NCBI GenBank assembly: GCA_964405335.1
Contig: CAYONP010000047.1
Span: 1 to 43,102 of the forward strand
Length of the DNA stretch: 43,102 bases
DNA from: CAYONP01 sp964405335
Lineage (GTDB): Bacteria > Armatimonadota > UBA10988
Direction: 5' to 3'
How positions within the stretch are numbered: the first letter of the stretch is position 1; every line of letters starts with the position of its first letter. A program made the translations under genes and the position numbers. The notes beneath the pieces were generated by a model. It saw only the letters and a list, made by a program, of their open reading frames with translations. It made no database searches and had not been told where the DNA came from. Below, piece by piece: positions 1 to 9,949 of the stretch.

Positions 1-55
1 CAATCGTCCCGACGTTGACATGCGGCTTATCGCGGGTGAACTTTGCCTTCGCCAT
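1..55 (-). CDS. tuf: Elongation factor Tu, N-terminal fragment (cut by window edge)
   Basis: Only the first 18 codons lie in the window. They read MAKAKFTRDKPHVNVGTI, the classic bacterial EF-Tu start, which leads into the first GTP-binding loop beyond the edge. EF-Tu delivers aminoacyl-tRNA to the ribosomal A site in the cytosol. A purine-rich Shine-Dalgarno stretch (GAGGAGAGG) sits about ten bases upstream of the ATG. The gene follows fusA by 20 bases, the normal rpsL-rpsG-fusA-tuf order. The identification is secure despite the short fragment. Confidence 0.95.
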   Translation of the reverse strand, partial: MAKAKFTRDKPHVNVGTI

Positions 56-75
56 GACCTGGCCTCTCCTCTGCG

Positions 76-2193
<2,118 letters not shown>

Positions 2194-2198
2194 GAAAG

Positions 2199-2669
2199 TT
2201 ACAGCCTGTAATGTGCATAAGCCCGGTTGGCTTCGGCCATGCGATAGACCTGTTCCTTCCGGTTGTAGGCCCCACCCTGCCGACCCGCGGCGTCGACCAA
2301 CTCGCCGGCCAGCCGCTCGATCATGCCCTTCTCGGCCCGCCCGCGGGCGGCCTGGACGAGCCACCGAATAGCCAAGGCGACCGACCGCTTGGCGCGCACC
2401 TCGCTGGGCACCTGGTAGGTCGAGCCGCCGACCCGCCGGCTGGTCACCTCGACGCTCGGGCGAACGTTGATGAACGCCTCTTCGAGCACCTCGAGCGGGT
2501 TGCGCCCGGTGCGCTCTTCGATGCGCAGCAGCGCGCCATAGAACACGTGCTCGGCCCGGCTGCGCTTGCCGCCGATCATCATGTAGCGGATGAACCGCTC
2601 GCAGAGCGTGCTGCCAAGCAGCGGATCGGGCGGTACCGGGCGATGATGGATGGTTCGCTTGCGTGACAT
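2199..2669 (-). CDS. rpsG: 30S ribosomal protein uS7
   Basis: uS7 nucleates assembly of the 3' domain of 16S rRNA and contacts the E-site tRNA and mRNA exit region. The 156-residue length is typical. Conserved stretches include MMIGGKRSRAEHVFYGAL near residue 30, VRPSVEVTSRRVGGSTYQVP near residue 85, and the C-terminal NRAYAHYRL. The start has an excellent Shine-Dalgarno (GGAGAGG) that overlaps the rpsL stop codon, so the two are translated together. In E. coli uS7 represses its own operon. No matching leader structure can be recognised here by eye. Confidence 0.97.
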   Translation of the reverse strand: MSRKRTIHHRPVPPDPLLGSTLCERFIRYMMIGGKRSRAEHVFYGALLRIEERTGRNPLEVLEEAFINVRPSVEVTSRRVGGSTYQVPSEVRAKRSVALAIRWLVQAARGRAEKGMIERLAGELVDAAGRQGGAYNRKEQVYRMAEANRAYAHYRL

Positions 2670-2678
2670 GGCCCTCTC

Positions 2679-3095
<417 letters not shown>

Positions 3096-3342
3096 CGGTC
3101 TTCCCGGTCGATCGCACCCGCACCCAGCACGCGCTCAAACCACACCCTTGACGGGGTCTTCCCGCCACCACGCCGGACAGGCTGACGGCCTGACTGCGGC
3201 CGGTCGCCGCCGGTCGACGGAGGCACGAGCGAGAGCGAGGTGGCTTGCCCGCCTGCTGCGCACGCGCAACGGTTCGCGACAATGCCCGTCGTCTGACCTG
3301 CATTGCTGCGGAGGGCGCTCAGCGCCCGTCCACAAGGCCGAT
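3096..3342 (-). other. 5' leader of the str operon, no gene
   Basis: About 240 bases separate the predicted transcription start from the rpsL ATG. No convincing coding frame is visible. A perfect 6-bp hairpin, GGGCGC-TCA-GCGCCC at 3313-3327, falls within the first 25 transcribed bases. Such a leader could host autoregulation by a ribosomal protein, but no known binding fold is recognised. Confidence 0.4.
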
Positions 3343-3371
3343 ACGCTACCACACCGCCAAGCAAGCGTCAA
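3343..3371 (-). promoter_or_regulatory. Predicted sigma-70 promoter of rpsL-rpsG-fusA-tuf
   Basis: Read on the minus strand, the site is TTGACG, a 17-base spacer, then TAGCGT. The spacing is ideal and the -35 box is near consensus. It stands between the lipoprotein stop and rpsL, so the str operon has its own promoter and is not fed only by upstream genes. Confidence 0.65.
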
Positions 3372-3411
3372 GCGAATCGGACGTGCAATCTGGATCCCGT
3401 CGCCCGGCCGC

Positions 3412-3840
3412 TCAGTCGCCGGTCGGCAGGCCGGCCACCGTGCCGCCCGGCTCCAGCCGGATGCGGAAGTCGGAACTCTCGCCGAGCGGCTCCGGGAGGC
3501 TGATGCGGAGCGTGTAGATCGCCGCCGGCACGTCGGCGAAGGCGTACCCGCCATCGGCCCCCGTCACCGCCTCGCGGCGCAGCTCGACCAGCGTCACGAC
3601 CGCGCCCGGCACGGGCACCGTCTCGGCCGGCAGGGCATTGGCCGGGTTGACCACCGAGACGACGCCGGCCCGGTTGACCTGCACCCGGCCGATCACTCGC
3701 CCGGGCTGCTCGTCGTCGAAACCGCTGCCCGGCACGGTGCCGCCGCCGAAAAAGTCATCGAACGGCGTCACCTGCCCATCGCCGCAGCCGGCTAGCAGCA
3801 GACCGGCACAGAGCAGCCAGCCGCCCAGTCGCGTCCGCAT
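3412..3840 (-). CDS. Small lipoprotein with carboxypeptidase-regulatory-like (beta-sandwich) domain
   Basis: The N-terminus (MRTRLGGWLLCAGLLLAGC) is a lipoprotein signal with lipobox LAGC, so the mature protein should start at Cys19 and be membrane-anchored. The remaining ~120 residues include GRVIGRVQVN, VPGAVVTLVELRREAVTGADGGYAFADVPAAIYTLRI, typical of a CarboxypepD-regulatory or Cna-B-like beta-sandwich used for adhesion or substrate display. It starts 10 bases after the permease stop, with a Shine-Dalgarno (AGGAGAG) overlapping that stop. It therefore belongs to the three-gene operon and may be an accessory surface subunit of the permease. No enzymatic residues are visible. The exact role is unknown. 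Confidence 0.75.
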   Translation of the reverse strand: MRTRLGGWLLCAGLLLAGCGDGQVTPFDDFFGGGTVPGSGFDDEQPGRVIGRVQVNRAGVVSVVNPANALPAETVPVPGAVVTLVELRREAVTGADGGYAFADVPAAIYTLRISLPEPLGESSDFRIRLEPGGTVAGLPTGD

Positions 3841-3850
3841 CGGCTCTCTC

Positions 3851-6328
3851 CTATCGCCGGGCCGAGGCCGGCTCGAAGGCCCGCCACAACCGCCCCAGGC
3901 GGCGCAACCAGGTGATTGCGCCCGCGCACGACCGCCAGGTGGCCACCCCCGCCAGCAGCGTGACCAGCGCCCAGCCCGCCCCGATCAGTGCCGGCAGCGC
4001 CGTCGGCTGGGGCGTGGTGCCGGTGGTGACCGCGCTCAACGAGGATACACCGATCACCGTCGAGATGACGCTGAAAATGCCGAATTGCATGCCGGCGACG
4101 CCGAGCAGCGCCAGCGGCGTGCCGTTGGCCCGAGTCTCGTACCGGGCGGTGCCGAGGAAGGCCAGACCGCTGGTCAGCAGCAGCATGCCGAGCAGCATCA
4201 CGGCGACGACCAGCGCACTGGCGATGACCGCCCAGTGGAGGCTGATCACCGCCCACACCGCGAGCAGGAGCAGGAACGCCAGGACCGCCTCGAAGACGGC
4301 GAAGAGATGGCCGATCAGGAACCCCTCGGCCACCTCGACGTCGCGCAGCGGGCTCATGAGCAGGAAACCGAGCGAGCCGGCGACGCGCTCCTCGGTGACC
4401 ATCCGGCCGGCCAGCACGGCGCTGAGCAGGAAGGTGACCAGCAGCACGCCGCCGCCGGCGAAGAGCACCACGGCGAGCATCGCGGCCGCCGAGGCGGGGA
4501 TCGATGTCAGTCCGAACAAGGCCCGAGCCAGCGCCTCGCCGGTCTGCTGCCAGAGCACCGCGGTGAGGAACAGCAACTGCTCGTACCAGGCCCCGGTGGC
4601 GGCCCGCTCGGCGGGCCGGAACCAGACCACGACGGCCGGCACCAGGCCGAGCAGGCCGAGCACCAGCACGAGGTAGAGCAGCGCGCTGGTCAGGCCCTGC
4701 CGGCGCAGCTTGCGATGCGCCTTGACCGCCAGCGGGTTGTCGCGCCAGGCCGGCGGCAGCAGCCGCCAGAGCAGCGCCGGCCGGACATCGCGGCGGCTCT
4801 CTCCGGCGGCGCGGCGCGGCCGGACCACCGCCAGCAGCGGCGGCAGCAGCCAGGCGATGAAGGCCAGGCCGGCCACGGCCAGGCCGAGCTCGAACGGCCA
4901 GAGCAGGAAGATGGGGGCGATTCCGGCACCCTCGTCAGACGTCTCGCCGATCCAGCACAGGCCGGTGACCAGCCAGGCCGCGAGCAGCAGCCTCGGCACG
5001 AGGTGCAGCCGAGCCAGGGCATCGGCCGTGGCGCCGGCGGCGAGCGCCAGGTTGACCCGCCGCCAGAGATGCTCCTGCAGCGCCACGGCGACCATCACCA
5101 CGGCCAGCGCGGCGAAGGTCATGCGCGCCGCCGAGGCCGGCAGCGAGCCCAGGTCGGCGCCGCTGCCGAGCACGAAGAGCAGCGGCGCGCAGGCGAGCAG
5201 CAGCAGGCTGTCGGCCAGCCGCAGCAGCGCCAGGCCGAGCGGATGCTCGAGCTTCCGCGCCGGCCACCACAACCAGTGCCAGGCCGAGCCGCCGGGCAGC
5301 GTGCAGGGCAGGATGCTGAGCAGCGAGAAGGTCAGCAGCAGGCCGCCATAGGCCTGCAGGTCGCGGGTCGCCGTCGGGCTCCGCGCCCAGACCACGCCGG
5401 CGATCAGCCAGACGGTCAGCACCACCGCCGGCCAGCCGACGGCCGCCGCCGGCAGCGGCTGCCAGTCGCTGCCCTCGCTCAGCCGCGACCAGCCGCCGAG
5501 CCAGCGAGCGAGGCCGCAGAGCAGCACCAGCAGGGCGAACCAGAGGCCGAGGTGCGCGGTGCCGCGCCAGCAGTCGACCGAGAGCACCGTCAGGTCGGCC
5601 AGTCCAAACGGCCACTGGGTCAACCCGAGCCGCTCCCAGCCGAGGCGCGAGGCGGCCAGCCAGGCGACCAGCGGCCAGCCGAACAGGGCCACCACGGCCA
5701 GCCCAAGCGCCTGCGACGGCCGCGCCGCGCCGACGCCCTGCAACGCCCGGCCCGACGGGGCACGGAGGCAGACCAGCAGACAGAGCGCGCCGACGCAGAG
5801 CAGCAGGCGCAGCGCCGGGCCGAAGCTCAGGCCGAGGATCGGCATCAGGCAGGCGACCACCGGCAGCAGCGGCAGGATCAAGATGAGCACGTTGAGCAGC
5901 GGCCAGGCGGCAATCTGGAGCACCATCCGGCCGCGGCTCTGGGGGATGGTCAGCAGCAGCTCGAGCGAGCTCTGCTTCTCCTCCTCGAAGCACTGCGCCG
6001 AAGAGAGGTGGTAGCTGATGAACAGCATCAGCCAGCAGCCGAGGCCGACGGTCACCGTGCCGAACCAGCGCACCGTCGGGCCGATGATCCCAGCCGGCAG
6101 CGTGACGGTCTCGCCGAATAGCTCGAAGGTCGGCCGACGTTCGACCAGCAGCAGCGCGAACAGGGCGATCAGCAGCAGCCCGGTGGCCAGGCCGCAGAGG
6201 ATCATCGCGCCGGTCAGCGGCCCGCTGCGCGCCCGGCCGCTGCGCCGCCACTGGCGGAGCAGGAACGGATTGCCCGTCTCTTCGACCCGGGCGGTGACCC
6301 AGTCGGCCTGGCTAGTCCGCTGTTCCAT
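3851..6328 (-). CDS. Double ABC-2-type membrane permease (two fused halves), no ATPase domain
   Basis: This is an 825-residue polytopic inner-membrane protein with roughly 18-20 hydrophobic segments. It appears to be two ABC-2 permease modules in tandem. The first half opens with GNPFLLRQWRR (residue 19) and carries FEEEKQSSLELLLTIPQSRG. The second opens with WRDNPLAVKAHRKLRRQG (about residue 530) and carries TEERVAGSLGFLLMSPL (about 645). The 'E-x(4-5)-LxxLLxxPL' pattern is the cytoplasmic coupling signature of ABC-2 exporters. No Walker motifs are present, so an ATPase must come from elsewhere. The ATG (MEQRTSQ) overlaps the upstream gene by 17 bases; longer in-frame starts would lie deep inside that gene. 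A homologous fused permease lies at 30224-32533. Confidence 0.72.
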   Translation of the reverse strand: MEQRTSQADWVTARVEETGNPFLLRQWRRSGRARSGPLTGAMILCGLATGLLLIALFALLLVERRPTFELFGETVTLPAGIIGPTVRWFGTVTVGLGCWLMLFISYHLSSAQCFEEEKQSSLELLLTIPQSRGRMVLQIAAWPLLNVLILILPLLPVVACLMPILGLSFGPALRLLLCVGALCLLVCLRAPSGRALQGVGAARPSQALGLAVVALFGWPLVAWLAASRLGWERLGLTQWPFGLADLTVLSVDCWRGTAHLGLWFALLVLLCGLARWLGGWSRLSEGSDWQPLPAAAVGWPAVVLTVWLIAGVVWARSPTATRDLQAYGGLLLTFSLLSILPCTLPGGSAWHWLWWPARKLEHPLGLALLRLADSLLLLACAPLLFVLGSGADLGSLPASAARMTFAALAVVMVAVALQEHLWRRVNLALAAGATADALARLHLVPRLLLAAWLVTGLCWIGETSDEGAGIAPIFLLWPFELGLAVAGLAFIAWLLPPLLAVVRPRRAAGESRRDVRPALLWRLLPPAWRDNPLAVKAHRKLRRQGLTSALLYLVLVLGLLGLVPAVVVWFRPAERAATGAWYEQLLFLTAVLWQQTGEALARALFGLTSIPASAAAMLAVVLFAGGGVLLVTFLLSAVLAGRMVTEERVAGSLGFLLMSPLRDVEVAEGFLIGHLFAVFEAVLAFLLLLAVWAVISLHWAVIASALVVAVMLLGMLLLTSGLAFLGTARYETRANGTPLALLGVAGMQFGIFSVISTVIGVSSLSAVTTGTTPQPTALPALIGAGWALVTLLAGVATWRSCAGAITWLRRLGRLWRAFEPASARR

Positions 6329-8036
6329 ACTTCTGCTCGAACCGCGCCCGCCGCTCCGCCTCATCGAGCAGCTCGAGCGCCGGTGGGGCGGCATAGACCC
6401 CGCCCGACGCCCGATACACCAACGCCCGCTCGCGGTATTCGGCGCGGTAGGCCTCGACCGCCGACCCGTAGCTCGGGCCGGCACCAAGACTAGCTGCGTC
6501 GTAGGCTATGGTAACGCTTCGCGCCGCCGCTGTCACCAAGATCCAGCCGCCCTCCGCCGCCACCGGCTCGCCGTCGACCTCAATCGCCCGCGGCGTCGCG
6601 CACCAGGGCACTCGCACGGCCATCCTCGGCTCGCCGGTCAGGCCGGTCGGCAGCTCCACCGCAATCACGCCGTCGCGCACGCGCAGCCGCGTCGAGACCT
6701 CGCCCCAGCGGGTGGCGATCCGCTCGGCGACCAGCGCCCGGCCGTCGGCCAGCCAGGCCGGTGAGACCGCGCTGAACAGCCGCAGGGTGTCACCCTCTTC
6801 GCGGACCAGCAGCTCGCGGCAGAGCGCGACATACTCGCTCGCCGCCGCCGCATCGCCGGGCAGGCCCCAGTCGAACAGCGGCTCGCGTGCTCCCCAGCCC
6901 GCCGGCACGCGCGGGGCGTACTCGTGCGTCGCAGTGGTGTGCAGCAGCGCCGCGTAGAGCAGGCTCAACGCCGCAGCCGGTTGGTCAGCGGCCAGGTGCA
7001 GCCGCGCCCGCCGAAGCGACAGGGCCGGGTCGAGCGCGCGGTACCGCGGAGCGAGGGAGACCAGCACCAGCCCCCGCTCGCGCTCGGCGGCGAGCAGCCG
7101 CTGCTCGTCGGCGGCGCTCAGCACGAGCGGCTGCTCGCCACCGGCGAAGCTCTGCAGCCGGAGCATCGCCGCGCGATAGGCGCCACGCACCTTGCCCTCG
7201 GGCACATCGGCCCGCGGGCGGCCGGCGAGCCAGGCCTCCCATTCGTTCTTCACCCGCAGCACGGCGGTGTCGAAATCGACCCGCCGCAGCGCCGGCACGG
7301 CCAGACTGGGCGCCACCGCCTCGGCCGGGAGCACGAAGGTCAGCGCCCGCGCCCGGCGCGCCGGCACGGCCAGCTCGTAGCGCACCAGGCCGACCGGCGT
7401 GGTCGGTAGCGCGCGCAGCTCGCGGAGGCTGAACGGCCCGGCCGACGGCTGCTCGACCAGGGCGTGACCGAGCAGTCCGTCGAGCCGGGGAAAGCCGAAC
7501 AGCAGTCGTTCGTCGCGGGCCAGATAGCCGTCGCCGAAGGTCCACGGCAGGTCGAGCTCGGGCTCGGGCCAGCGCACGGGCAGGCCGGCATCGGGCACCA
7601 GGCCGACCCAGAGCGGCAGGCGCGTCGCCTCGCGCCCGCCCTCGGCCAGCACACGCAGCAGGCCGACCTCGCCCGGCAGGCCGTCGACGTTCGCCGCGGT
7701 CAACTGCAGCCGCAACGGCAGCGGCCCGCGGTCGTCGGCGGTCAGCGCCACCGGCAGCCAGCCTTCGAGCCAGGTGGCCACGCGGCCGTGGACGACGCGC
7801 GGCGGATCGCCGGCCAGCACCACCAGCCGCCCGTGCGGCCCGGCAAGCTGGCCCTCGGGGGTGAGCCGGAGCAGTTGCTCGGCGGTGCGCTGCCGCGGCT
7901 GCTCGCGATAGACCGGCAGCCGCGCCCAGGTGGCGGTGAAGTACTCGAACACCGGCGACTGGTCGTCGAGGCTCGGGTCGAGCAGGCCGAGCGCGGCCAG
8001 TCGCAGCAGCGCAGCCGTCATCGCCAGCCAGGTCAT
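6312..8036 (-). CDS. Uncharacterised protein resembling the six-hairpin glycosidase fold, C-terminal half
   Basis: This 574-residue protein has a beta-rich N-terminal part (about 1-270) and a helical part. The helical part includes EGKVRGAYRAAMLRLQSF and EYVALCRELLVREEGDTLRLFSAVSPAWL, followed by a beta-sandwich tail (ERIATRWGEVSTRLRV). That arrangement recalls the (alpha/alpha)6 glycosidase superfamily, but the barrel seems shortened and no acid/base pair can be assigned, so it may be non-catalytic. The start MTWLAMTAALL follows GGAG and a hydrophobic stretch. An upstream ATG at 8081 would put the start inside the -35/spacer region of the tRNA-Leu promoter. It is first of an operon with the permease and lipoprotein. 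Function is unassigned. Confidence 0.55.
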   Translation of the reverse strand: MTWLAMTAALLRLAALGLLDPSLDDQSPVFEYFTATWARLPVYREQPRQRTAEQLLRLTPEGQLAGPHGRLVVLAGDPPRVVHGRVATWLEGWLPVALTADDRGPLPLRLQLTAANVDGLPGEVGLLRVLAEGGREATRLPLWVGLVPDAGLPVRWPEPELDLPWTFGDGYLARDERLLFGFPRLDGLLGHALVEQPSAGPFSLRELRALPTTPVGLVRYELAVPARRARALTFVLPAEAVAPSLAVPALRRVDFDTAVLRVKNEWEAWLAGRPRADVPEGKVRGAYRAAMLRLQSFAGGEQPLVLSAADEQRLLAAERERGLVLVSLAPRYRALDPALSLRRARLHLAADQPAAALSLLYAALLHTTATHEYAPRVPAGWGAREPLFDWGLPGDAAAASEYVALCRELLVREEGDTLRLFSAVSPAWLADGRALVAERIATRWGEVSTRLRVRDGVIAVELPTGLTGEPRMAVRVPWCATPRAIEVDGEPVAAEGGWILVTAAARSVTIAYDAASLGAGPSYGSAVEAYRAEYRERALVYRASGGVYAAPPALELLDEAERRARFEQKYGTAD

Positions 8037-8073
8037 GGACTCCGATTCGCCTGCTGGGGCGCCGTCCCCTTCA

Positions 8074-8102
8074 TTGACCATCCACCGCTCGGCTGGTACG
8101 AT
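8074..8102 (+). promoter_or_regulatory. Predicted promoter of tRNA-Leu(CAA)
   Basis: TTGACC, a 17-base spacer, then TACGAT. The -10 box ends nine bases before the mature tRNA 5' end, so the 5' leader is at most a few bases. The spacing and near-consensus boxes make this one of the clearest promoters in the window. Confidence 0.75.
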
Positions 8103-8111
8103 TCGGCGCAT

Positions 8112-8196
8112 GCCGGAGTGGCGGAATCGGTAGACGCGCTTGACTCAAAATCAAGTGACCCTCGCGGTCGTGTGGGTTCGAGTCCCACCTCCGGTA
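8112..8196 (+). tRNA. tRNA-Leu(CAA)
   Basis: The 85-base cloverleaf has the acceptor GCCGGAG paired with CTCCGGT (a G-U pair at the end) and the D arm GGCGGAATCGGTAGACGC. The anticodon stem CTTGA/TCAAG encloses loop CTCAAAA, giving anticodon CAA, which reads UUG. A long class II variable arm and the T arm GTGGG-TTCGAGT-CCCAC follow. The long variable arm confirms leucine. The 3' CCA is not encoded, so it must be added by nucleotidyltransferase. Confidence 0.97.
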
Positions 8197-8205
8197 TCCT
8201 GACCG

Positions 8206-9126
8206 TCACAGCGCCTTGCGCATCACCGCGAACCGCCGCGTCTCGCCGAAACCAAACCGGCCATAGACCCGCTCGGCATTCTCATCGCTGGTCCACAGCA
8301 CCCAGGCATGGTGCAGGCCGGACTTCCGCATCGACTCGAGGCAGCGCGCCAGCAGCACTGTGCCGACGCCTCGGCCGCGCCAGCCGTCGCTGACCCCGAA
8401 CGGACCGAAATGCTCGCCCTCGTGCTGGCAGTAGCCGATCACCCGGCCGTCGGCCAGGGCCACCTGAACCTGCTCGAGCGGCGCGCGCGCGAGCAGCTCG
8501 CGAGCCGAACGCAGCCAGTCATAGGGCAGCTCCGCCTCGGCGAAACGCAGGAAGGCCGGCAGCGTCGCGGCGCTGAGGGCCTCGATCCGCACCCCCTCGG
8601 CGGCCAGCCGGTCGGCGCGCTGGTGATAGGGCGTGAAGTCGAAGGTGACCAGGTTGGCATCCATCGAGATCGGCCGCGAGGTGACCGCGTAACCGCGCGC
8701 GGCGAGGAACTCGACCGCCGCGGCATAGCGCAGCTCGTCGACCCCCGGCACCAGGTAACCCGGCACGTAGGGCGAGACGCTCAGGGACCGGACGCCGGCG
8801 GTGGCCAGCCGCTCCTCGACCTGCTCGAACAGCGCCGTGCCGAGGCCCCGCCGCCGCCGCTCCGGAGCGACGCCGAAGGCGGTGATCCAGGCCGACTCGG
8901 GCTGCAGCCCGAGCTCGCCGAACGGCTCGCGGCGCTGGATGACGAGCACGAAGCCGAGCAGCGCGCCGGCGTCGGCGGCGACCAGCAAGCTCTCCTCGCC
9001 GACGTTCGGATCGAGCAATACGCGGCGGCGGAAGCCGCCGGCATCGAGCGCGTCGTAGGGCATCGCCGTCGCCCACAACGCGAGCAGCGCCGGCTCGTCG
9101 TCGCCGCGATACGGGCGAATGATCAC
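8206..9126 (-). CDS. Tandem GNAT-family N-acetyltransferase
   Basis: This 306-residue protein has two acetyltransferase folds in a row. The first has FGVAPERRRRGLGTALFEQV, and the second has FGVSDGWRGRGVGTVLLARC followed by NAERVYGRFGFGETRRF. Both acetyl-CoA loops (R/Q-x-x-G-x-G) look intact, so both halves could bind acetyl-CoA. It starts at a GTG whose last bases form the TGA of the preceding LmbE-family gene (GTGA overlap), so the two are translated together. A tandem GNAT (MshD) and a LmbE-type deacetylase (MshB) are both enzymes of mycothiol synthesis. The pairing here is reminiscent of that pathway, but the rest of the route is absent and the substrate is unknown. Confidence 0.82.
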   Translation of the reverse strand: MIIRPYRGDDEPALLALWATAMPYDALDAGGFRRRVLLDPNVGEESLLVAADAGALLGFVLVIQRREPFGELGLQPESAWITAFGVAPERRRRGLGTALFEQVEERLATAGVRSLSVSPYVPGYLVPGVDELRYAAAVEFLAARGYAVTSRPISMDANLVTFDFTPYHQRADRLAAEGVRIEALSAATLPAFLRFAEAELPYDWLRSARELLARAPLEQVQVALADGRVIGYCQHEGEHFGPFGVSDGWRGRGVGTVLLARCLESMRKSGLHHAWVLWTSDENAERVYGRFGFGETRRFAVMRKAL

Positions 9127-9818
9127 AGCAGGTCTCGGCGCTGCAGCATCTGCCGCTCTTCGACAGCGAACGCCTGGGCGTAGCGCACGCCGAGTTTGAT
9201 GCCGTGGATGCGGCAGCGCGCCTGGTACCAGTCCCAGTAGGGATAGCCGCCCTCGCCGCGGCCGATGGCGAACTGCTTGAAGGCGCGCTCGAACTCGTCC
9301 CACACCTCGCTCACGTCGACGTAGAGGTAGGGCCGGAAGCCCTCGTCGTCTTCCCAGTTGTCGGCCAGGTAGCAGCGGGCGTACTTCGGCGGCAGGCCGT
9401 CGAGCTCGAAGTGTCGGTTGGCGGCCATGAAGATGGCCTGGCGGCAGAGGCGATAGGTCGCCTCATGATCGAGGTGCATCGACTGCTTCCAGTGGGTGAT
9501 CACCACCTCGGGCCGCAGTCGGCGTAGCTCGACAGCGAGGGCGCGGGCGGTGGCAACGTCGTCGACCAGCTCGCCGTCACGGTAGGGCAGGAAGTGCTGG
9601 GTCACGCCGAGGATGGCCGCGCAGGCCTCGGCCTCGCGCTTTTTCTGCGCGCCGTAGTCATCGCTGCTCAGCGTCCCGCTGCCCTTCTCGCCCAGGGTCA
9701 GGTTGATGATCTGGCCGGTCCAGCCCGCGCGCACGTGCTTGAGCAGTGTGGCGCCGGCGGTGAACTCCATGTCGGCGGCGTGGGCGCCGACGGCGACGAT
9801 ACAACGGGCCTCGGACAT
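9123..9818 (-). CDS. LmbE/PIG-L-family hydrolase with altered metal motif (HAAD)
   Basis: The family are zinc-dependent de-N-acetylases of amino sugars, with a few members of other activity such as GalB hydratases. The protein is 231 residues. The usual HPDD motif is HAAD at residues 13-16: the zinc ligands His13 and Asp16 remain, but the position of the catalytic Asp is Ala. The second zinc/histidine region (HWKQSMHLDHEAT) and a C-terminal YPYWDWYQARCR remain. The ATG (MSEARC) follows GGAG at seven bases; a GTG four codons upstream is less likely. The HAAD form argues for a subgroup with changed chemistry rather than an ordinary deacetylase. It is coupled to the tandem GNAT gene. Confidence 0.8.
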   Translation of the reverse strand: MSEARCIVAVGAHAADMEFTAGATLLKHVRAGWTGQIINLTLGEKGSGTLSSDDYGAQKKREAEACAAILGVTQHFLPYRDGELVDDVATARALAVELRRLRPEVVITHWKQSMHLDHEATYRLCRQAIFMAANRHFELDGLPPKYARCYLADNWEDDEGFRPYLYVDVSEVWDEFERAFKQFAIGRGEGGYPYWDWYQARCRIHGIKLGVRYAQAFAVEERQMLQRRDLL

Positions 9819-9875
9819 GCTCGGCTCCACGCCGGCCGTTCGGCTCCGCGCGCGGCTTTCCTTGCCGGGTCGCTG

Positions 9876-9905
9876 TTGACATCGCCCCGGCGGCGATGCT
9901 AGAGT
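9876..9905 (+). promoter_or_regulatory. Predicted promoter of the peptidase/propeller/barrel gene
   Basis: A consensus TTGACA, an 18-base spacer, then TAGAGT. A transcription start near 9912 would leave a leader of about 38 bases containing the GGGGAG Shine-Dalgarno before the GTG at 9950. The 131-bp divergent gap with the LmbE gene holds nothing else recognised. Confidence 0.65.
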
Positions 9906-9949
9906 GACCGTGGCGGGTTGGCCTGCCTGACCGCTCGGGGAGAAGCTAC

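Noticed and set aside
3638..6121. 827-codon open frame opposite the first permease
   Set aside because: Gln/Arg/Ala-rich product with no domain; a mirror of GC-rich codon bias on the permease gene, which has membrane helices and ABC-2 signatures.
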